Shown here: positions 56,001-63,926 of the stretch, in pieces
Numbering within the stretch: the stretch's first letter is position 1
Layout: every line of letters starts with the position of its first letter
Origin: Neolewinella agarilytica
GTDB lineage: Bacteria > Bacteroidota > Bacteroidia > Chitinophagales > Saprospiraceae
Reading direction: 5' to 3'
Assembly (NCBI RefSeq): GCF_900110645.1
Contig: NZ_FOFB01000017.1
Coordinates: forward strand, 85,018 to 149,017
DNA: 64,000 nucleotides
The notes under the pieces: generated by a model
What the model was told of the DNA's origin: nothing
What the model saw: the letters and a program-made list of their open reading frames with translations, nothing else
Database searches by the model: none
Made by a program: the position numbers and the translations under genes

Positions 56001-56358
56001 CGCGCTGAAACCAAGGGTGCTGATCGGAAGTGTGGTTGATGACCAGCTCGGTGATCACCTGCAGCCCGCGGGCGTGGGCGGCGTCGAGAAAACGCTTGAA
56101 ATCATCCACGTCGCCGTAGGCTTCGGAGACTTTGTAGTAATCCTGAATGTCATAACCGTCGTCCCGCAGGGGGCTGGGGTAAAAGGGGAGTAGCCAGATG
56201 GCGGTAACACCCAGCTCTTCCAGGTAATCGAGCTTTTTCTCAAGACCGGCAAAGTCGCCGACACCACTGCCATTACTATCAAAAAAAGCTTTGATGTTCA
56301 GTTCGTAAATGATGGCGTCTTTATACCATAATGGTTCTCTGCGGTAGGTCGTACTCAT
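53053..56358 (-). CDS. treS: Trehalose synthase (maltose alpha-D-glucosyltransferase) fused to maltokinase
   Basis: 1101 residues from ATG 56358. The N-terminal GH13 domain (about 1-550) has GFRLDAIPYL (nucleophile Asp near 206), FLAEANMWPED (acid Glu near 248) and LRNHDEL (Asp near 315). The C-terminal part (about 620-1100) is a maltokinase: HGDFTLEQVAMSDDNFIIQNFDGDP and RSPAKDLANLMRS, the kinase-like loop, with QNFDGDP in place of the commoner DFEGEP. The fusion interconverts trehalose and maltose and makes maltose-1-phosphate, the donor for GlgE; no glgE is in this window. It converges on the glycosylglycerate cluster. Confidence 0.93.
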   Translation of the reverse strand: MSTTYRREPLWYKDAIIYELNIKAFFDSNGSGVGDFAGLEKKLDYLEELGVTAIWLLPFYPSPLRDDGYDIQDYYKVSEAYGDVDDFKRFLDAAHARGLQVITELVINHTSDQHPWFQRARNAPIGSKERDYYVWSDSDEKWPDVRIIFTDTETSNWTWDPVANQYYWHRFFSHQPDLNYDSPDVQREIIEILDYWMNMGIDGFRLDAIPYLFEREGTNGENLPETHEYLKKLRKHVDDNYENVLFLAEANMWPEDSASYFGDGDECHMNYHFPLMPRLYMSVKLEDRHPITDIFEQTPEIPENCQWATFLRNHDELTLEMVTEEERDFMNSTYAADPMARINVGIRRRLAPLMDNDRNKIELLNVLLMSLPGTPVLYYGDEIGMGDNYYLKDRDGVRTPMQWNNQENAGFSMANPHSLYLPVIRDSEYSYRWVNVRRQEQTPNSLLNWTKRLLAKRKSFRVFGRGTIQWLKPDNGRVLAFIREYEEEQVVVVINLSRHPQSVDLNLNEFEGRRVREVFGQTHFNDISREPYPVTLGGHGYYWLQLEALGASATDQRDLSNSSLKSEGLTTLFSRNNLRELEKKILPAYLKSTSWMGNRAGQLEGISVVDQWIQEVKGRHYGWVFMEANYLEGLPDMIQLPLAFDLYREEIDYGRREEAICRISTSKYGELVMIDALADDEFRLAMANGFQDFGEVDGMKFIGYDRMVAASPQELKPAHSGTEYQLLQSKDYNVKFYRRVHMNNVPDLQVKQALNRFAYANAPTVIGSLHFAPKKGVNATLAIFEDRISSEGLAWDYVRSNLHRFGEDVLTRLRQPQRDSPTAKPEEISVTDEVVYSDMPATIQQILGALFITKLADLGRTIAAFHSIMHGLKEEKNFAPEPLSLHYQRSVYAGLKGDVRSTIDLLKKSMSELEDDAIAIGEVIIEKEPIIHTKLKRIFDHKIESDKIRIHGDFTLEQVAMSDDNFIIQNFDGDPDRTFSQRSLRRSPAKDLANLMRSISYAAGLVFEDLASSCRQETADHLEDWLRTAHRYLSAEFLTAYRKAADGTRLLPEDENDLEVLLDVFRIEKAMQELRYDLYYRPAQAIIPLRGLLELLDDTED

Positions 56359-56680
56359 GTGCGCTGGGTGATTTTGACCCCGTAAAAACGCATACTTGGA
56401 GCAGATGTGCAAGGTTGGAGGGAAAAGAATTATTTGAGGGGCCCAAAAGGTGGCGCAAACGCAGGTGCAAAGGTGGGCTTCAACGGCCAGGTGAAGGATG
56501 GAAGGTGGCTGGTTCTGCCTTTAGGAGACCTTACTGTAAGGGAGGGAAGCTATGTCTCCGGTCAGGGTCTTGCTCCGCTAACTTTCCCTGCACCTGCGGT
56601 GAGCGCCCTGATAAACGGTACTGCTGGTGTAAGTCTGCGGCTGAAAACAAGGCTAAGCAGCTTTGTTCAGAGAGGTCCTG
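56359..56680. other. treS-ribA gap with an inverted pair of the dispersed 10-mer
   Basis: About 320 bp, no gene. It contains exact CGCAGGTGCA at 56460-56469 and exact TGCACCTGCG at 56589-56598 in opposite orientation. The GC-rich flanks (TGGCGCAAA, GGTGAGCGCCC) could pair at 115-bp distance. A weaker relative (GCAGATGTGCAAGG) lies at 56401. The small ORFs here are chance. Confidence 0.6.
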
Positions 56681-57316
56681 CTACAATTTCAACCAGTGCC
56701 CCATGCTTGCTTCCTTAGTGTGCAGGTAGCCCTTGTTCTCCTTGCTGGGGTCAATGATGATGGGCAGGCGGCGCACCACCTTCACTTTTCCCTCCGTGAA
56801 GGAGTCCACTTTTTCCGGATTATTCGTCAGCAGTTGAATCTGGCTTACACCCAGGTCTTCAAGAATTCCCTGAGCCACCTCGTAGTGTCGGGCATCGATT
56901 TCGAAGCCCAGGTGAAGGTTGGCCTGGATGGTGTCCAGACCCTGATCCTGTAACTGATAAGCCTTCAGCTTGTTGATAATACCGATGCCCCGACCTTCCT
57001 GCCGCAGGTAAATAACCATGCCCTTACCCGAAGCGGCGATGCGCATGGCCCGGTTGAGTTGCTCGCCGCAGTCGCAGCGCTTGGAACCAAAAAGATCTCC
57101 CGTGATGCACTCGGAGTGGATACGCACAATAACCTCCGAGGTGGGGTCCATGTCAGGATGTACCAGGGCGATGTGCGGAGAGTAAGCCTCGGGGTCGTCA
57201 GAATAAGCAATCATCCTAAACTGCCCGAAGGGCGTAGGGATGAGCGCCTCGGCCCGCCGTGTAGCGGCGGAGGCAGTGGTGGAGGGAAGCAGGATGGGGT
57301 CGCCTTGTTCGACCAT
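56681..57316 (-). CDS. ribA: GTP cyclohydrolase II
   Basis: 211 residues. The first enzyme of riboflavin synthesis, opening GTP to a pyrimidine with loss of formate. The zinc motif is HSECITGDLFGSKRCDCGEQL (three Cys), followed by YLRQEGRGIGIINKLKAYQLQ and TNNPEKVDSF. It is a stand-alone RibA, not fused to RibB. Flavin demand of the Nqr complex is a metabolic, not a genetic, link. Confidence 0.96.
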   Translation of the reverse strand: MVEQGDPILLPSTTASAATRRAEALIPTPFGQFRMIAYSDDPEAYSPHIALVHPDMDPTSEVIVRIHSECITGDLFGSKRCDCGEQLNRAMRIAASGKGMVIYLRQEGRGIGIINKLKAYQLQDQGLDTIQANLHLGFEIDARHYEVAQGILEDLGVSQIQLLTNNPEKVDSFTEGKVKVVRRLPIIIDPSKENKGYLHTKEASMGHWLKL

Positions 57317-57401
57317 AAAGGTTGCCGGTTGCGGGTTGCCGGATGCCCGAGAGCAGCGGCGATAAAAGAAGTTGGGTCATACGGAGCGATCAGGCAGTAA
57401 C

Positions 57402-57443
57402 AGCTCGAAGAGCTTCGTAACACCGCACCAACTTAGGTTGGTA
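57402..57443 (+). repeat. Two-stem dispersed element, single copy with altered second stem
   Basis: AGCTCGAAGAGCTTCGTAAC, then ACCGCA, then CCAACTTAGGTTGG. The second stem has different bases from the other copies but still pairs. It lies upstream of ribA and the DUF192 gene, whose TATATTTG box follows at 57502-57509. Confidence 0.7.
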
Positions 57444-57532
57444 GATGTTGAACCCATACACCGCAATAAACACCCCAGCTGCCAAGCGGTTGTAACAAGA
57501 CTATATTTGCTGTCGAATTTAATGCTAACCCA

Positions 57533-58078
57533 ATGCCAAGAAAAGCCCCCACGCAGAAACGGCCCCACGCGGCTGCCGGCTATCAGCCCAAGAAAAAATC
57601 TAACATTAAGCGCTATCTCATCATCGGGCTTTTGAGCCTTGCGTTGATCTCTTTTATCCTCATGAGTATTCCTAAAAGTCCTGCTTACACGGGTCCCCAA
57701 TTTACGGACGATGGCGACCTGGCCATCTACCGAGACGGTGCTACTGAATCCATCGTGCAGCTCAACATTGAGCTGGCGGATGACGAGGAGAGCCGGGTCA
57801 AAGGCTTAATGTACCGCCAGGAGATGGACGAGGATCAGGCTATGCTCTTCATCATGGAAGCCAACGAGCCCCAGTCGTTCTGGATGCTCAACACTTACAT
57901 TCCGCTGGATATAATTTACATTGGAGAAGACAAAAAGATCGTCAGTATTCAACGAAATACTACGCCCAAAAGCACCGACCCCGTTCCCAGCGGAGCCCCC
58001 GCAAAATATGTACTGGAGGTAAACGCTGGCTACGCAGAACGACATGGACTGCAGGTGGGGGATAGGTTGGAATGGTAA
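57533..58078 (+). CDS. DUF192 family membrane-anchored protein
   Basis: 181 residues. A basic N-terminus and one helix (YLIIGLLSLALISFILMSI) lead to a DUF192 domain (about 70-181): IELADDEESRVKGLMYRQEM, MLFIMEANEPQSFWMLNTYI, PLDIIYIGEDKKIVSI, and the final YVLEVNAGYAERHGLQVGD. The family is widespread and of unknown function. A TATATTTG promoter box lies about 25 bp upstream. Confidence 0.9.
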   Translation: MPRKAPTQKRPHAAAGYQPKKKSNIKRYLIIGLLSLALISFILMSIPKSPAYTGPQFTDDGDLAIYRDGATESIVQLNIELADDEESRVKGLMYRQEMDEDQAMLFIMEANEPQSFWMLNTYIPLDIIYIGEDKKIVSIQRNTTPKSTDPVPSGAPAKYVLEVNAGYAERHGLQVGDRLEW

Positions 58079-58079
58079 G

Positions 58080-58145
58080 TTGGTCTTTTGGTTCTTCGGG
58101 CTACCATATTACCGCCCGTAATAGCGGAAGCCCAAAGAACCAAAA
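58080..58145. repeat. Gene-boundary palindrome (GTCTTTTGGTTCTT type)
   Basis: The left arm GTCTTTTGGTTCTTCGGGCT pairs with AGCCCAAAGAACCAAAAGAC, 19 of 20 positions, around a 26-nt loop. It lies between convergent genes (DUF192 and the metalloprotease), starting just after the first stop. Confidence 0.8.
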
Positions 58146-58153
58146 GACTAATG

Positions 58154-60589
58154 TTACTTCCCGTCGATCATCGCCTCCAGGCCATTCAGCGCCAGCTTAA
58201 TCCGCTGGGCGAGTTCCTGCTTGTGGCCCATCACGAGGTCCTGGGTGCCAAGAGGAGTTTTCAGGCTGCTGCCGACACGAACTTCTTTGGCGGTGTTGAT
58301 GGCCAGGATATTAGTGAGCGTTGCCCGCGCTGCAGCACGGACATCTGCGGAAACCGACTCGTTTTTCAGCACGGCGGCAAGGCCATCAACGTAGTTGGAC
58401 TGCAGGGTGCGACCGATGGCAGAGTTGGTGTTAGCGTCAGTGAAAACACCGCTGCGGGTCTGATTCATCAGATCCATGAGGCCGTAGGCAGAATCGTCCA
58501 TGGCGTGTTGCTCGGCCAAACGGTCCAGGCGGCTGGTCCGCATGAGCGTACTTAAAGCACCGGCCTGCAGACGTTCAATTTTGGCACTAACGCCGCTGGC
58601 GGAGATGCGACTGAGGATGTCTTCGTCCAGCAACCATTCCGGCGTAGTGAAGATTTGCCGGTTGACGAAATCTACGGCTGCGCGCTGTTTTTTCGCGTCC
58701 ACTACTTTGTAAACGGGCTTATTCTCGTCAGCCGAGCGCTGCCATTCGATGACGCCACCTACGTTGTTGGCCACGTGGCCGGTGTAGCGACGTAGCTGGC
58801 CGATGACGTTGTCGTAAACATTTTCCAGGTCATCGAAGTACTTGCCGTCTTCTGCCATCCATTCGGTTAGGTTCGGGACGATTCGTTTCAGGTTTTTAAT
58901 ACCCAGGTCGGAGGCCATCACGGCATCATCGCTCAGGTCTTCTGTTTGTGCACTCGGGTCGTGGCCGGCGCGACTCTGCGCACCAAATCGATAGACGGGG
59001 TCGTCAGCTTTAGCCTTTACCATAGCGTTGAGGGCGGGCCGCTCAGATTCAGTTGTTTCACCGGGCATGGGCTTGTAGCCGTACTCGATGGAGTGGTAGT
59101 CATAAGGGCCAATGCCGGGGTGAATGTCTGCGTTGTCTTCCGGCTGGGCAACGTAGTTAAAGCGGGCGTAGTCCATAATGCTGGGCGCCGTACCGTTCTT
59201 GGCCACAAAACCAGGGGTGCGTAGTTGCTTAACGGTGTAAGCAGAAGAGCTACCCATATTGTGAGGCAAGCCAAGGGTGTGGCCGACCTCGTGAGCGGAG
59301 ACGAAACGGATGAGCTCCCCCATCACTTCCTTCTTGAACTTCGGCGTCCGGGCTTCGGGGTTAACGGCAGCCGTCTGAATCATGTACCAGTTGCGGAGCA
59401 GCTTCATCACGTTGTGGTACCAGATGATGTCGGACTCGAGAATCTCGCCGGTACGGGGATCGTGTACGTGCGGGCCCATGGCGTTCTGGATATCAGTAGT
59501 GACGTAGCGGATAACGCTGTAGCGAACGTCTTCCGGGCTCCAGTCGGGGTCCTCCTCTTTAGTGGGCGCACGCTTACTCATAATGGCATTCTTCAGGCCG
59601 ATCTTTTCGAAGACTTTGGCCCAGTCATCAACGCCCTGAGCGATGTAGGGGGCCCAGTCTTCCGGCGTAGCGGGATCGATGTAGTAGACGATGGGCTTCT
59701 TTACGTCAACAAGTTCGCCACGCTTCCAGGCTTCCATGTCAACGGGCTCCAGGCGCCAGCGGGTGATGAAGCGCTGGGTTTCGGCGCGTTGGGCGTCGAG
59801 GCCGTAGTTCGTCTGTTGGATGCTGAAGTAGGCCACCCGGGGGTCGTAGACCCGGGGCTGCATGGGTTCGGCGGGCAGCAGGATGAAGCTTTGGTTCATC
59901 TCGATGGACATGGTGCCGGTCACTTGATTGTCGGGCAGTTTGCCGCCGGTATAGGTAAGGATGTGGCGAATCTCTACGTTACTGGGAAATGCCTTGGTGG
60001 ACATGACCATGCTCCGTTTTTTATCAAGCCCCTTAATGGCAAAAGCTTTTCGCTGCCCATCGCTCATCGCACCGAACATCGGGATATCTGATGTGAAGAG
60101 ACTTGTCACGTCAACCACAAGACTGAGGCTGTCTTTGCCATAGATTTTTACGTCGTAGGCGCCAATGATGGGTTCGAAGTTGTTGTTCTTGACGGATTGG
60201 TAAACGGGCAGGTTTTCGTCCGCTACGCTGTTGTAGCTTACGCTGCGGAGCAGTAGTTTTTTTCCCTTTTGCTGCCAGCGAACAACCTGCTGAGGCCGGC
60301 TACGGGTGCCGGCACCGCCGAAGTTAAGTCCCTTCACAAAGCCACTGATGCGGCTAACGACAAGGATTTCATCTTCGAGCAAGCTCATGGGTATTTCGAA
60401 GTAAGTCTTGTCCTCTTTAGTGATGACGTCGAAGAGGCCATTGGCTACTTCCGCGTCTTTCAACAGCTCAACGTAAGGGTCCTTCTTTTCCTCTTTTTCT
60501 TCTTTCTTTTCGTCTTCTTTCTTCTCTTCCTGAGCAAAGATGGTGGTGGTGAAGGCCAGTAAGGCCAATAGGTATAGTAGTCGTCTCAT
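58154..60589 (-). CDS. Secreted zinc-dependent metalloprotease (DUF5117/DUF4953 type)
   Basis: 811 residues with a signal peptide (LLYLLALLAFTTTIFAQ) followed by a run of Glu/Lys (EEKKEDEKKEEKEEKKDP). The metzincin-like motif SAHEVGHTLGLPHNM is near residue 430. The preceding DUF5117-like domain (IPMSLLEDEILVVSRISGF) and the long helical C-terminal part match a Bacteroidota family of zinc proteases of unknown substrate. It is periplasmic or outer-membrane-associated. It is transcribed alone. Confidence 0.9.
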   Translation of the reverse strand: MRRLLYLLALLAFTTTIFAQEEKKEDEKKEEKEEKKDPYVELLKDAEVANGLFDVITKEDKTYFEIPMSLLEDEILVVSRISGFVKGLNFGGAGTRSRPQQVVRWQQKGKKLLLRSVSYNSVADENLPVYQSVKNNNFEPIIGAYDVKIYGKDSLSLVVDVTSLFTSDIPMFGAMSDGQRKAFAIKGLDKKRSMVMSTKAFPSNVEIRHILTYTGGKLPDNQVTGTMSIEMNQSFILLPAEPMQPRVYDPRVAYFSIQQTNYGLDAQRAETQRFITRWRLEPVDMEAWKRGELVDVKKPIVYYIDPATPEDWAPYIAQGVDDWAKVFEKIGLKNAIMSKRAPTKEEDPDWSPEDVRYSVIRYVTTDIQNAMGPHVHDPRTGEILESDIIWYHNVMKLLRNWYMIQTAAVNPEARTPKFKKEVMGELIRFVSAHEVGHTLGLPHNMGSSSAYTVKQLRTPGFVAKNGTAPSIMDYARFNYVAQPEDNADIHPGIGPYDYHSIEYGYKPMPGETTESERPALNAMVKAKADDPVYRFGAQSRAGHDPSAQTEDLSDDAVMASDLGIKNLKRIVPNLTEWMAEDGKYFDDLENVYDNVIGQLRRYTGHVANNVGGVIEWQRSADENKPVYKVVDAKKQRAAVDFVNRQIFTTPEWLLDEDILSRISASGVSAKIERLQAGALSTLMRTSRLDRLAEQHAMDDSAYGLMDLMNQTRSGVFTDANTNSAIGRTLQSNYVDGLAAVLKNESVSADVRAAARATLTNILAINTAKEVRVGSSLKTPLGTQDLVMGHKQELAQRIKLALNGLEAMIDGK

Positions 60590-60748
60590 GATATGGCTAA
60601 TGGTTAAAGAATCGGAAAAGTAATCGTTTTATGGTGAAGAATGTTTGGTGGGACGGTCCGGATGTCGGATAAAACGGAATTAGTCTGATTTTTGTCGGGG
60701 CTTAACGTGAGGTGGGCGTGCGGACACTTCGGCGGGGTCAGGCGCGGC

Positions 60749-60758
60749 CGCAGGTGCA
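60749..60758 (+). repeat. Dispersed 10-mer CGCAGGTGCA (intergenic copy)
   Basis: In the extended form GGCGCGGCCGCAGGTGCA, the same 18 bases as the 5'-arm of the terminator at 5901, in the gap before the lipoprotein gene. Confidence 0.7.
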
Positions 60759-60827
60759 GGGTTAGGGGTATAAGGGCAGAATGAGTTATACATTGTCCCT
60801 ACCTTGTCGTTCATAAAACGATCAACC

Positions 60828-61265
60828 ATGTTTATGCGTCTTGCCGCCATCCTCTGTGTATTACTGGCTTTCTCCTGTACAAAGAAGGTAGCCGAGGTTG
60901 CCGTTGGCGGCGGGCCAATGACGACGACGACCTACGGAGAGCAGGCCGAGGTAATGGTTGGCAGCGGGTTAGTAGTGACGAAAACGCCTTCTGCTTTTAC
61001 CTTTATGGAAGTTCTTTCCGATAGCCGTTGCCCGAAGGGTGTCGACTGCATTCGCGCCGGAGAAGCCATCGTCCGGGTTGTTCTCGCTGATGGCAGCGAG
61101 CAAAACGTGAAAATCAATGCTGACGGTAAAAACCGGGCATCTTTTGCGGTGCCGGATGGCTCAGTAGAGATATTGGGGCTGGAGCCTTACCCGGAAGCAC
61201 GGGTGAAGATTAACCCGGCGGGTTACCGGCTTAAGGTCCGGATCACCAAAGCCGCCGTACAGTAA
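60828..61265 (+). CDS. Putative lipoprotein, function unknown
   Basis: 145 residues from ATG 60828, which gives a compact lipoprotein signal (MFMRLAAILCVLLAFSC). The mature part has a Cys pair (SDSRCPKGVDCIRAGEA) and beta-strand-rich sequence (AIVRVVLADGSEQNVKIN). CPxGVxCxxxGxA-like pairs occur in small Bacteroidota lipoproteins of unknown role. A TACCTTGT box lies about 20 bp upstream. It is divergent from the metalloprotease. Confidence 0.75.
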   Translation: MFMRLAAILCVLLAFSCTKKVAEVAVGGGPMTTTTYGEQAEVMVGSGLVVTKTPSAFTFMEVLSDSRCPKGVDCIRAGEAIVRVVLADGSEQNVKINADGKNRASFAVPDGSVEILGLEPYPEARVKINPAGYRLKVRITKAAVQ

Positions 61266-61334
61266 ATTTCGTTTCGTCTGGCCGGCAGGCCGGATTTTCC
61301 CCGTTGTCAGTATCGACAACACCACCCAAAGCAT

Positions 61335-62021
61335 ATGTTTTTTCCCATCGGAGATGATCAGGTCCACCAGGGCCACAAGCCTTATTTCGCTTACGGTTTT
61401 ATTGCACTTAACGTGCTCATCTTTATCTATCAGGCGACGCTGGATGCCGGCTCCTTCAACGAGTTCGTGTATACCTACGGTTGTATTCCTGATGAAATTG
61501 AAAACGGGCAGGATTATTACACCCTCCTGACCTCCACTTTTCTACACGGCAGCTGGATGCACCTGATCGGGAACATGCTCTACATGTGGATATTTGCGGA
61601 CAATATTGAAGCATCGATCGGGAATGCGCCCTTCGCCGTTTTTTACCTTCTGGGGGGGCTGGCCGCCGGACTGTGCCATATTTACTTTAACCCCGGCAGT
61701 ACCATCCCCGCCGTAGGCGCCAGTGGCGCGCTCTCTGCCGTGATGGGGGCGTACATCGTCAAGTTTCCCAAGTCAAATATCAAAGGCTATTTCGTCTTTT
61801 TCAGGGTTAATGTGCCCGCTTTCGTATTTCTGGGCTTCTGGTTCTTTCAGCAATCGCAATCCGGTTACGCCAGTCTGGGCGATACCAGCGGAGGAATTGC
61901 CTGGTGGGCGCACATCGGTGGCTTCGTCTTTGGGGTGCTCTGTGGCTTTTTATTCCGGACCTGGTATGGTGTGCCCGAGCTGAAAGTGGGATCAGGCGGG
62001 CGAAAAGGTCCTTTTGCCTAA
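61335..62021 (+). CDS. Rhomboid-family intramembrane serine protease
   Basis: 228 residues, six helices. The catalytic pair is Ser130 (VGASGALSAVMGAY) and His193 (WWAHIGGFVFG). The HGSWMHLIGNMLYMWIFAD motif in the second helix is typical. It cleaves membrane proteins in or near the bilayer; the substrate is unknown. A GC-rich hairpin with TTT (62031-62049) follows the gene. Confidence 0.94.
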   Translation: MFFPIGDDQVHQGHKPYFAYGFIALNVLIFIYQATLDAGSFNEFVYTYGCIPDEIENGQDYYTLLTSTFLHGSWMHLIGNMLYMWIFADNIEASIGNAPFAVFYLLGGLAAGLCHIYFNPGSTIPAVGASGALSAVMGAYIVKFPKSNIKGYFVFFRVNVPAFVFLGFWFFQQSQSGYASLGDTSGGIAWWAHIGGFVFGVLCGFLFRTWYGVPELKVGSGGRKGPFA

Positions 62022-62030
62022 ACTGAACCA

Positions 62031-62049
62031 CCCGCCCTCCGGCGGGTTT
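62031..62049 (+). terminator. Short GC-rich terminator after the rhomboid gene
   Basis: CCCGCC, loop CTCC, GGCGGG, then TTT, 10 bp past the stop codon. Confidence 0.6.
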
Positions 62050-62080
62050 CCATGCAGGCTCTTGCCCCGTAACCTTACAT

Positions 62081-62090
62081 TGCACCTGCG
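62081..62090 (-). repeat. Dispersed 10-mer CGCAGGTGCA (intergenic copy)
   Basis: TGCACCTGCG, then GCCCCGCGCC, in the gap before thiL. Confidence 0.7.
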
Positions 62091-62123
62091 GCCCCGCGCC
62101 CCTTTATCGCTTAAATCGAACTT

Positions 62124-63155
62124 ATGTCCTCCCGTACCGACGTCAATACCCTCGGAGAATTCGGCCTGATTAGTCATCTGACGGCCAGCTTCAAAAACCG
62201 CCAGCCAAGTACCGTGCTGGGCGTTGGTGACGATGCCGCCATCATTGCCACTGGCGGCGACGAGCAGCTCGTGGTCAGCACTGACATGCTTGTGGAAGGT
62301 ATTCACTTTGACCTGGGCTACACCCCGCTGAAACACCTCGGTTATAAAGCCGTGGCCGTTAATGTGTCCGATATCTGTGCGATGAACGCCCGCCCGCAGC
62401 AAATTACGGTCAGCATTGCGATTTCCAACCGCTTTAGTGTGGAGACGCTGGACGAACTCTACGCCGGTATAAAGGCTGCCTGTGAAACCTACGGCGTTGA
62501 CCTGGTGGGCGGTGATACCACGAGCTCCAATAAAGGGCTGATCATTTCCATCACGGCCATTGGCCGGGCACCAGCCAGCCGGATTACCCGTCGCTCCGGT
62601 GCAAAGATGGGCGACCTCATCTGCATCACCGGTCACCTCGGCAGCGCTTATCTCGGTCTGCAGTTACTGGAACGGGAAAAGCAAGTCTACCTCGCTAACC
62701 CCGATATGCAGCCGGAAATGAAGCCCGAGAATAAGGAGCTCTACGCCGCCATCCTCCGTCCCGAAGCCCGGACGGATATGATCGATCTCTTCGCCAAGAA
62801 CGATATCGTCCCAACCTCCATGATCGATATCTCCGATGGCCTGGCCAGCGAGCTTATGCATATCTGTAAGGCCAGTAAGGTTGGTGCGATTATCGAAGAG
62901 GGCAACGTGCCCATCAAGCAGGAAGCCCAGCTACAGGCCCTCGAATTCAACCTCGACCCCATCACCTGTGCCCTCTCCGGCGGCGAAGACTACGAACTCC
63001 TCTTTACCATCGACCCGAAGGACGTGGAGAAAGTCCGTTTCCTGCCAAATATCTATATCTCCGGAGAGATCGTCGGGAAGGATGACGGTATTACGCTGCA
63101 TACTACCGGTGGGAATATTCATGAGGTTAAGGCGCAGGGGTGGAATCATTTTTAA
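62124..63155 (+). CDS. thiL: Thiamine-phosphate kinase
   Basis: 343 residues. ThiL converts thiamine phosphate to thiamine diphosphate. Motifs: LGVGDDAAIIA (metal/ATP), VSTDMLVEGIHFDL, VGGDTTSSNKGL, MIDISDGLASEL, and CALSGGEDYELLFT. Length is normal for the family. No TPP riboswitch or other thiamine gene is adjacent. Confidence 0.96.
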   Translation: MSSRTDVNTLGEFGLISHLTASFKNRQPSTVLGVGDDAAIIATGGDEQLVVSTDMLVEGIHFDLGYTPLKHLGYKAVAVNVSDICAMNARPQQITVSIAISNRFSVETLDELYAGIKAACETYGVDLVGGDTTSSNKGLIISITAIGRAPASRITRRSGAKMGDLICITGHLGSAYLGLQLLEREKQVYLANPDMQPEMKPENKELYAAILRPEARTDMIDLFAKNDIVPTSMIDISDGLASELMHICKASKVGAIIEEGNVPIKQEAQLQALEFNLDPITCALSGGEDYELLFTIDPKDVEKVRFLPNIYISGEIVGKDDGITLHTTGGNIHEVKAQGWNHF

Positions 63156-63176
63156 AAAAAAAACGATTTTTAAATA

Positions 63177-63212
63177 AAAAGAGATTAATTATTACATAAT
63201 TAATCTCTTTTC
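63177..63212. terminator. A/T-rich bidirectional terminator hairpin
   Basis: AAAAGAGATTAATTA (63177-63191) pairs with TAATTAATCTCTTTT (63197-63211), with A- and T-runs outside. It lies just after thiL. The GC content falls sharply from here. Confidence 0.75.
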
Positions 63213-63299
63213 GCGTTTATAGGAATAGTTGACAGCATAAGCGGTGTTTATTAAATAGCACATGTTGTATATTCTTTTTCACCTAAACACATTAACAAA

Positions 63300-63926
63300 A
63301 TGAAGAATTCATTTCACTTTTTCGTCGTTATTATTTGTCTTTCCTTTTTTGTTTCATCTTGTAAACAGGAATCATTAGGATTTGAAGCTAAGGTTCAATA
63401 CGAAATCGACTCTGATCTAGAAGAAATTATTTCGGATAGTAAGATGGCTATAAGTTTAATCAACCAAATAACCCCCGAAGTTGCTACTGAAGTTCAATTA
63501 CTCGTTGAGCAAAAAATCAGTAATAACGAGGATATCAATTTTGATGACATTCTCATTAATGGTTATGGGTTTCCTGAAAATTATCATAAATTTTTCCCCA
63601 AATTTCATACCTATAATGACCGACAACAGGCAGCAATGCTTGAAATACTAAACAGCGAGCCAGGAACCAGCGAAATAGAAATATATTTTGCTTCGCGATT
63701 TGGGGAAAGTAAATCTTGGTGGGGTGGAGATAATGACGGTAAAATATGTGGTGGTTGGCGGCCGATCCGGATAATTGTAAGTATGACTACTACAACGATA
63801 GCATGTGCAGCATGTTTTGAAGCCCCTCCGGCCTGTTTAGGCTGTGCCATGGGAGTAGCAGACACAGTTAATCGGATTCGCTCATTTGCAGCAGATGGCT
63901 GTTTAAGAGCGTGTCTAAAATTATGA
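63300..63926 (+). CDS. AT-rich putative lipoprotein with Cys-rich C-terminus, truncated by an IS
   Basis: 208 residues: lipoprotein signal (FFVVIICLSFFVSSC), a helical middle (ISDSKMAISLINQITPEVAT), then WWGGDNDGKICGGWRPIRI and a hydrophobic Cys-rich end (CAACFEAPPACLGCAMG). The base and codon use are much more A/T-rich than in its neighbours. The last seven codons and the stop lie inside the IS that begins at 63907, so the native C-terminus is lost. The pattern recalls Cys-rich bacteriocin or toxin-like secreted peptides, but this is only a resemblance; no family is recognised. Confidence 0.65.
   Translation: MKNSFHFFVVIICLSFFVSSCKQESLGFEAKVQYEIDSDLEEIISDSKMAISLINQITPEVATEVQLLVEQKISNNEDINFDDILINGYGFPENYHKFFPKFHTYNDRQQAAMLEILNSEPGTSEIEIYFASRFGESKSWWGGDNDGKICGGWRPIRIIVSMTTTTIACAACFEAPPACLGCAMGVADTVNRIRSFAADGCLRACLKL

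Noticed and set aside
59225..60091. 288-codon ORF antisense to the metalloprotease
   Set aside because: The opposite frame contains the HEVGH motif and signal peptide; the antisense frame has no recognisable feature.
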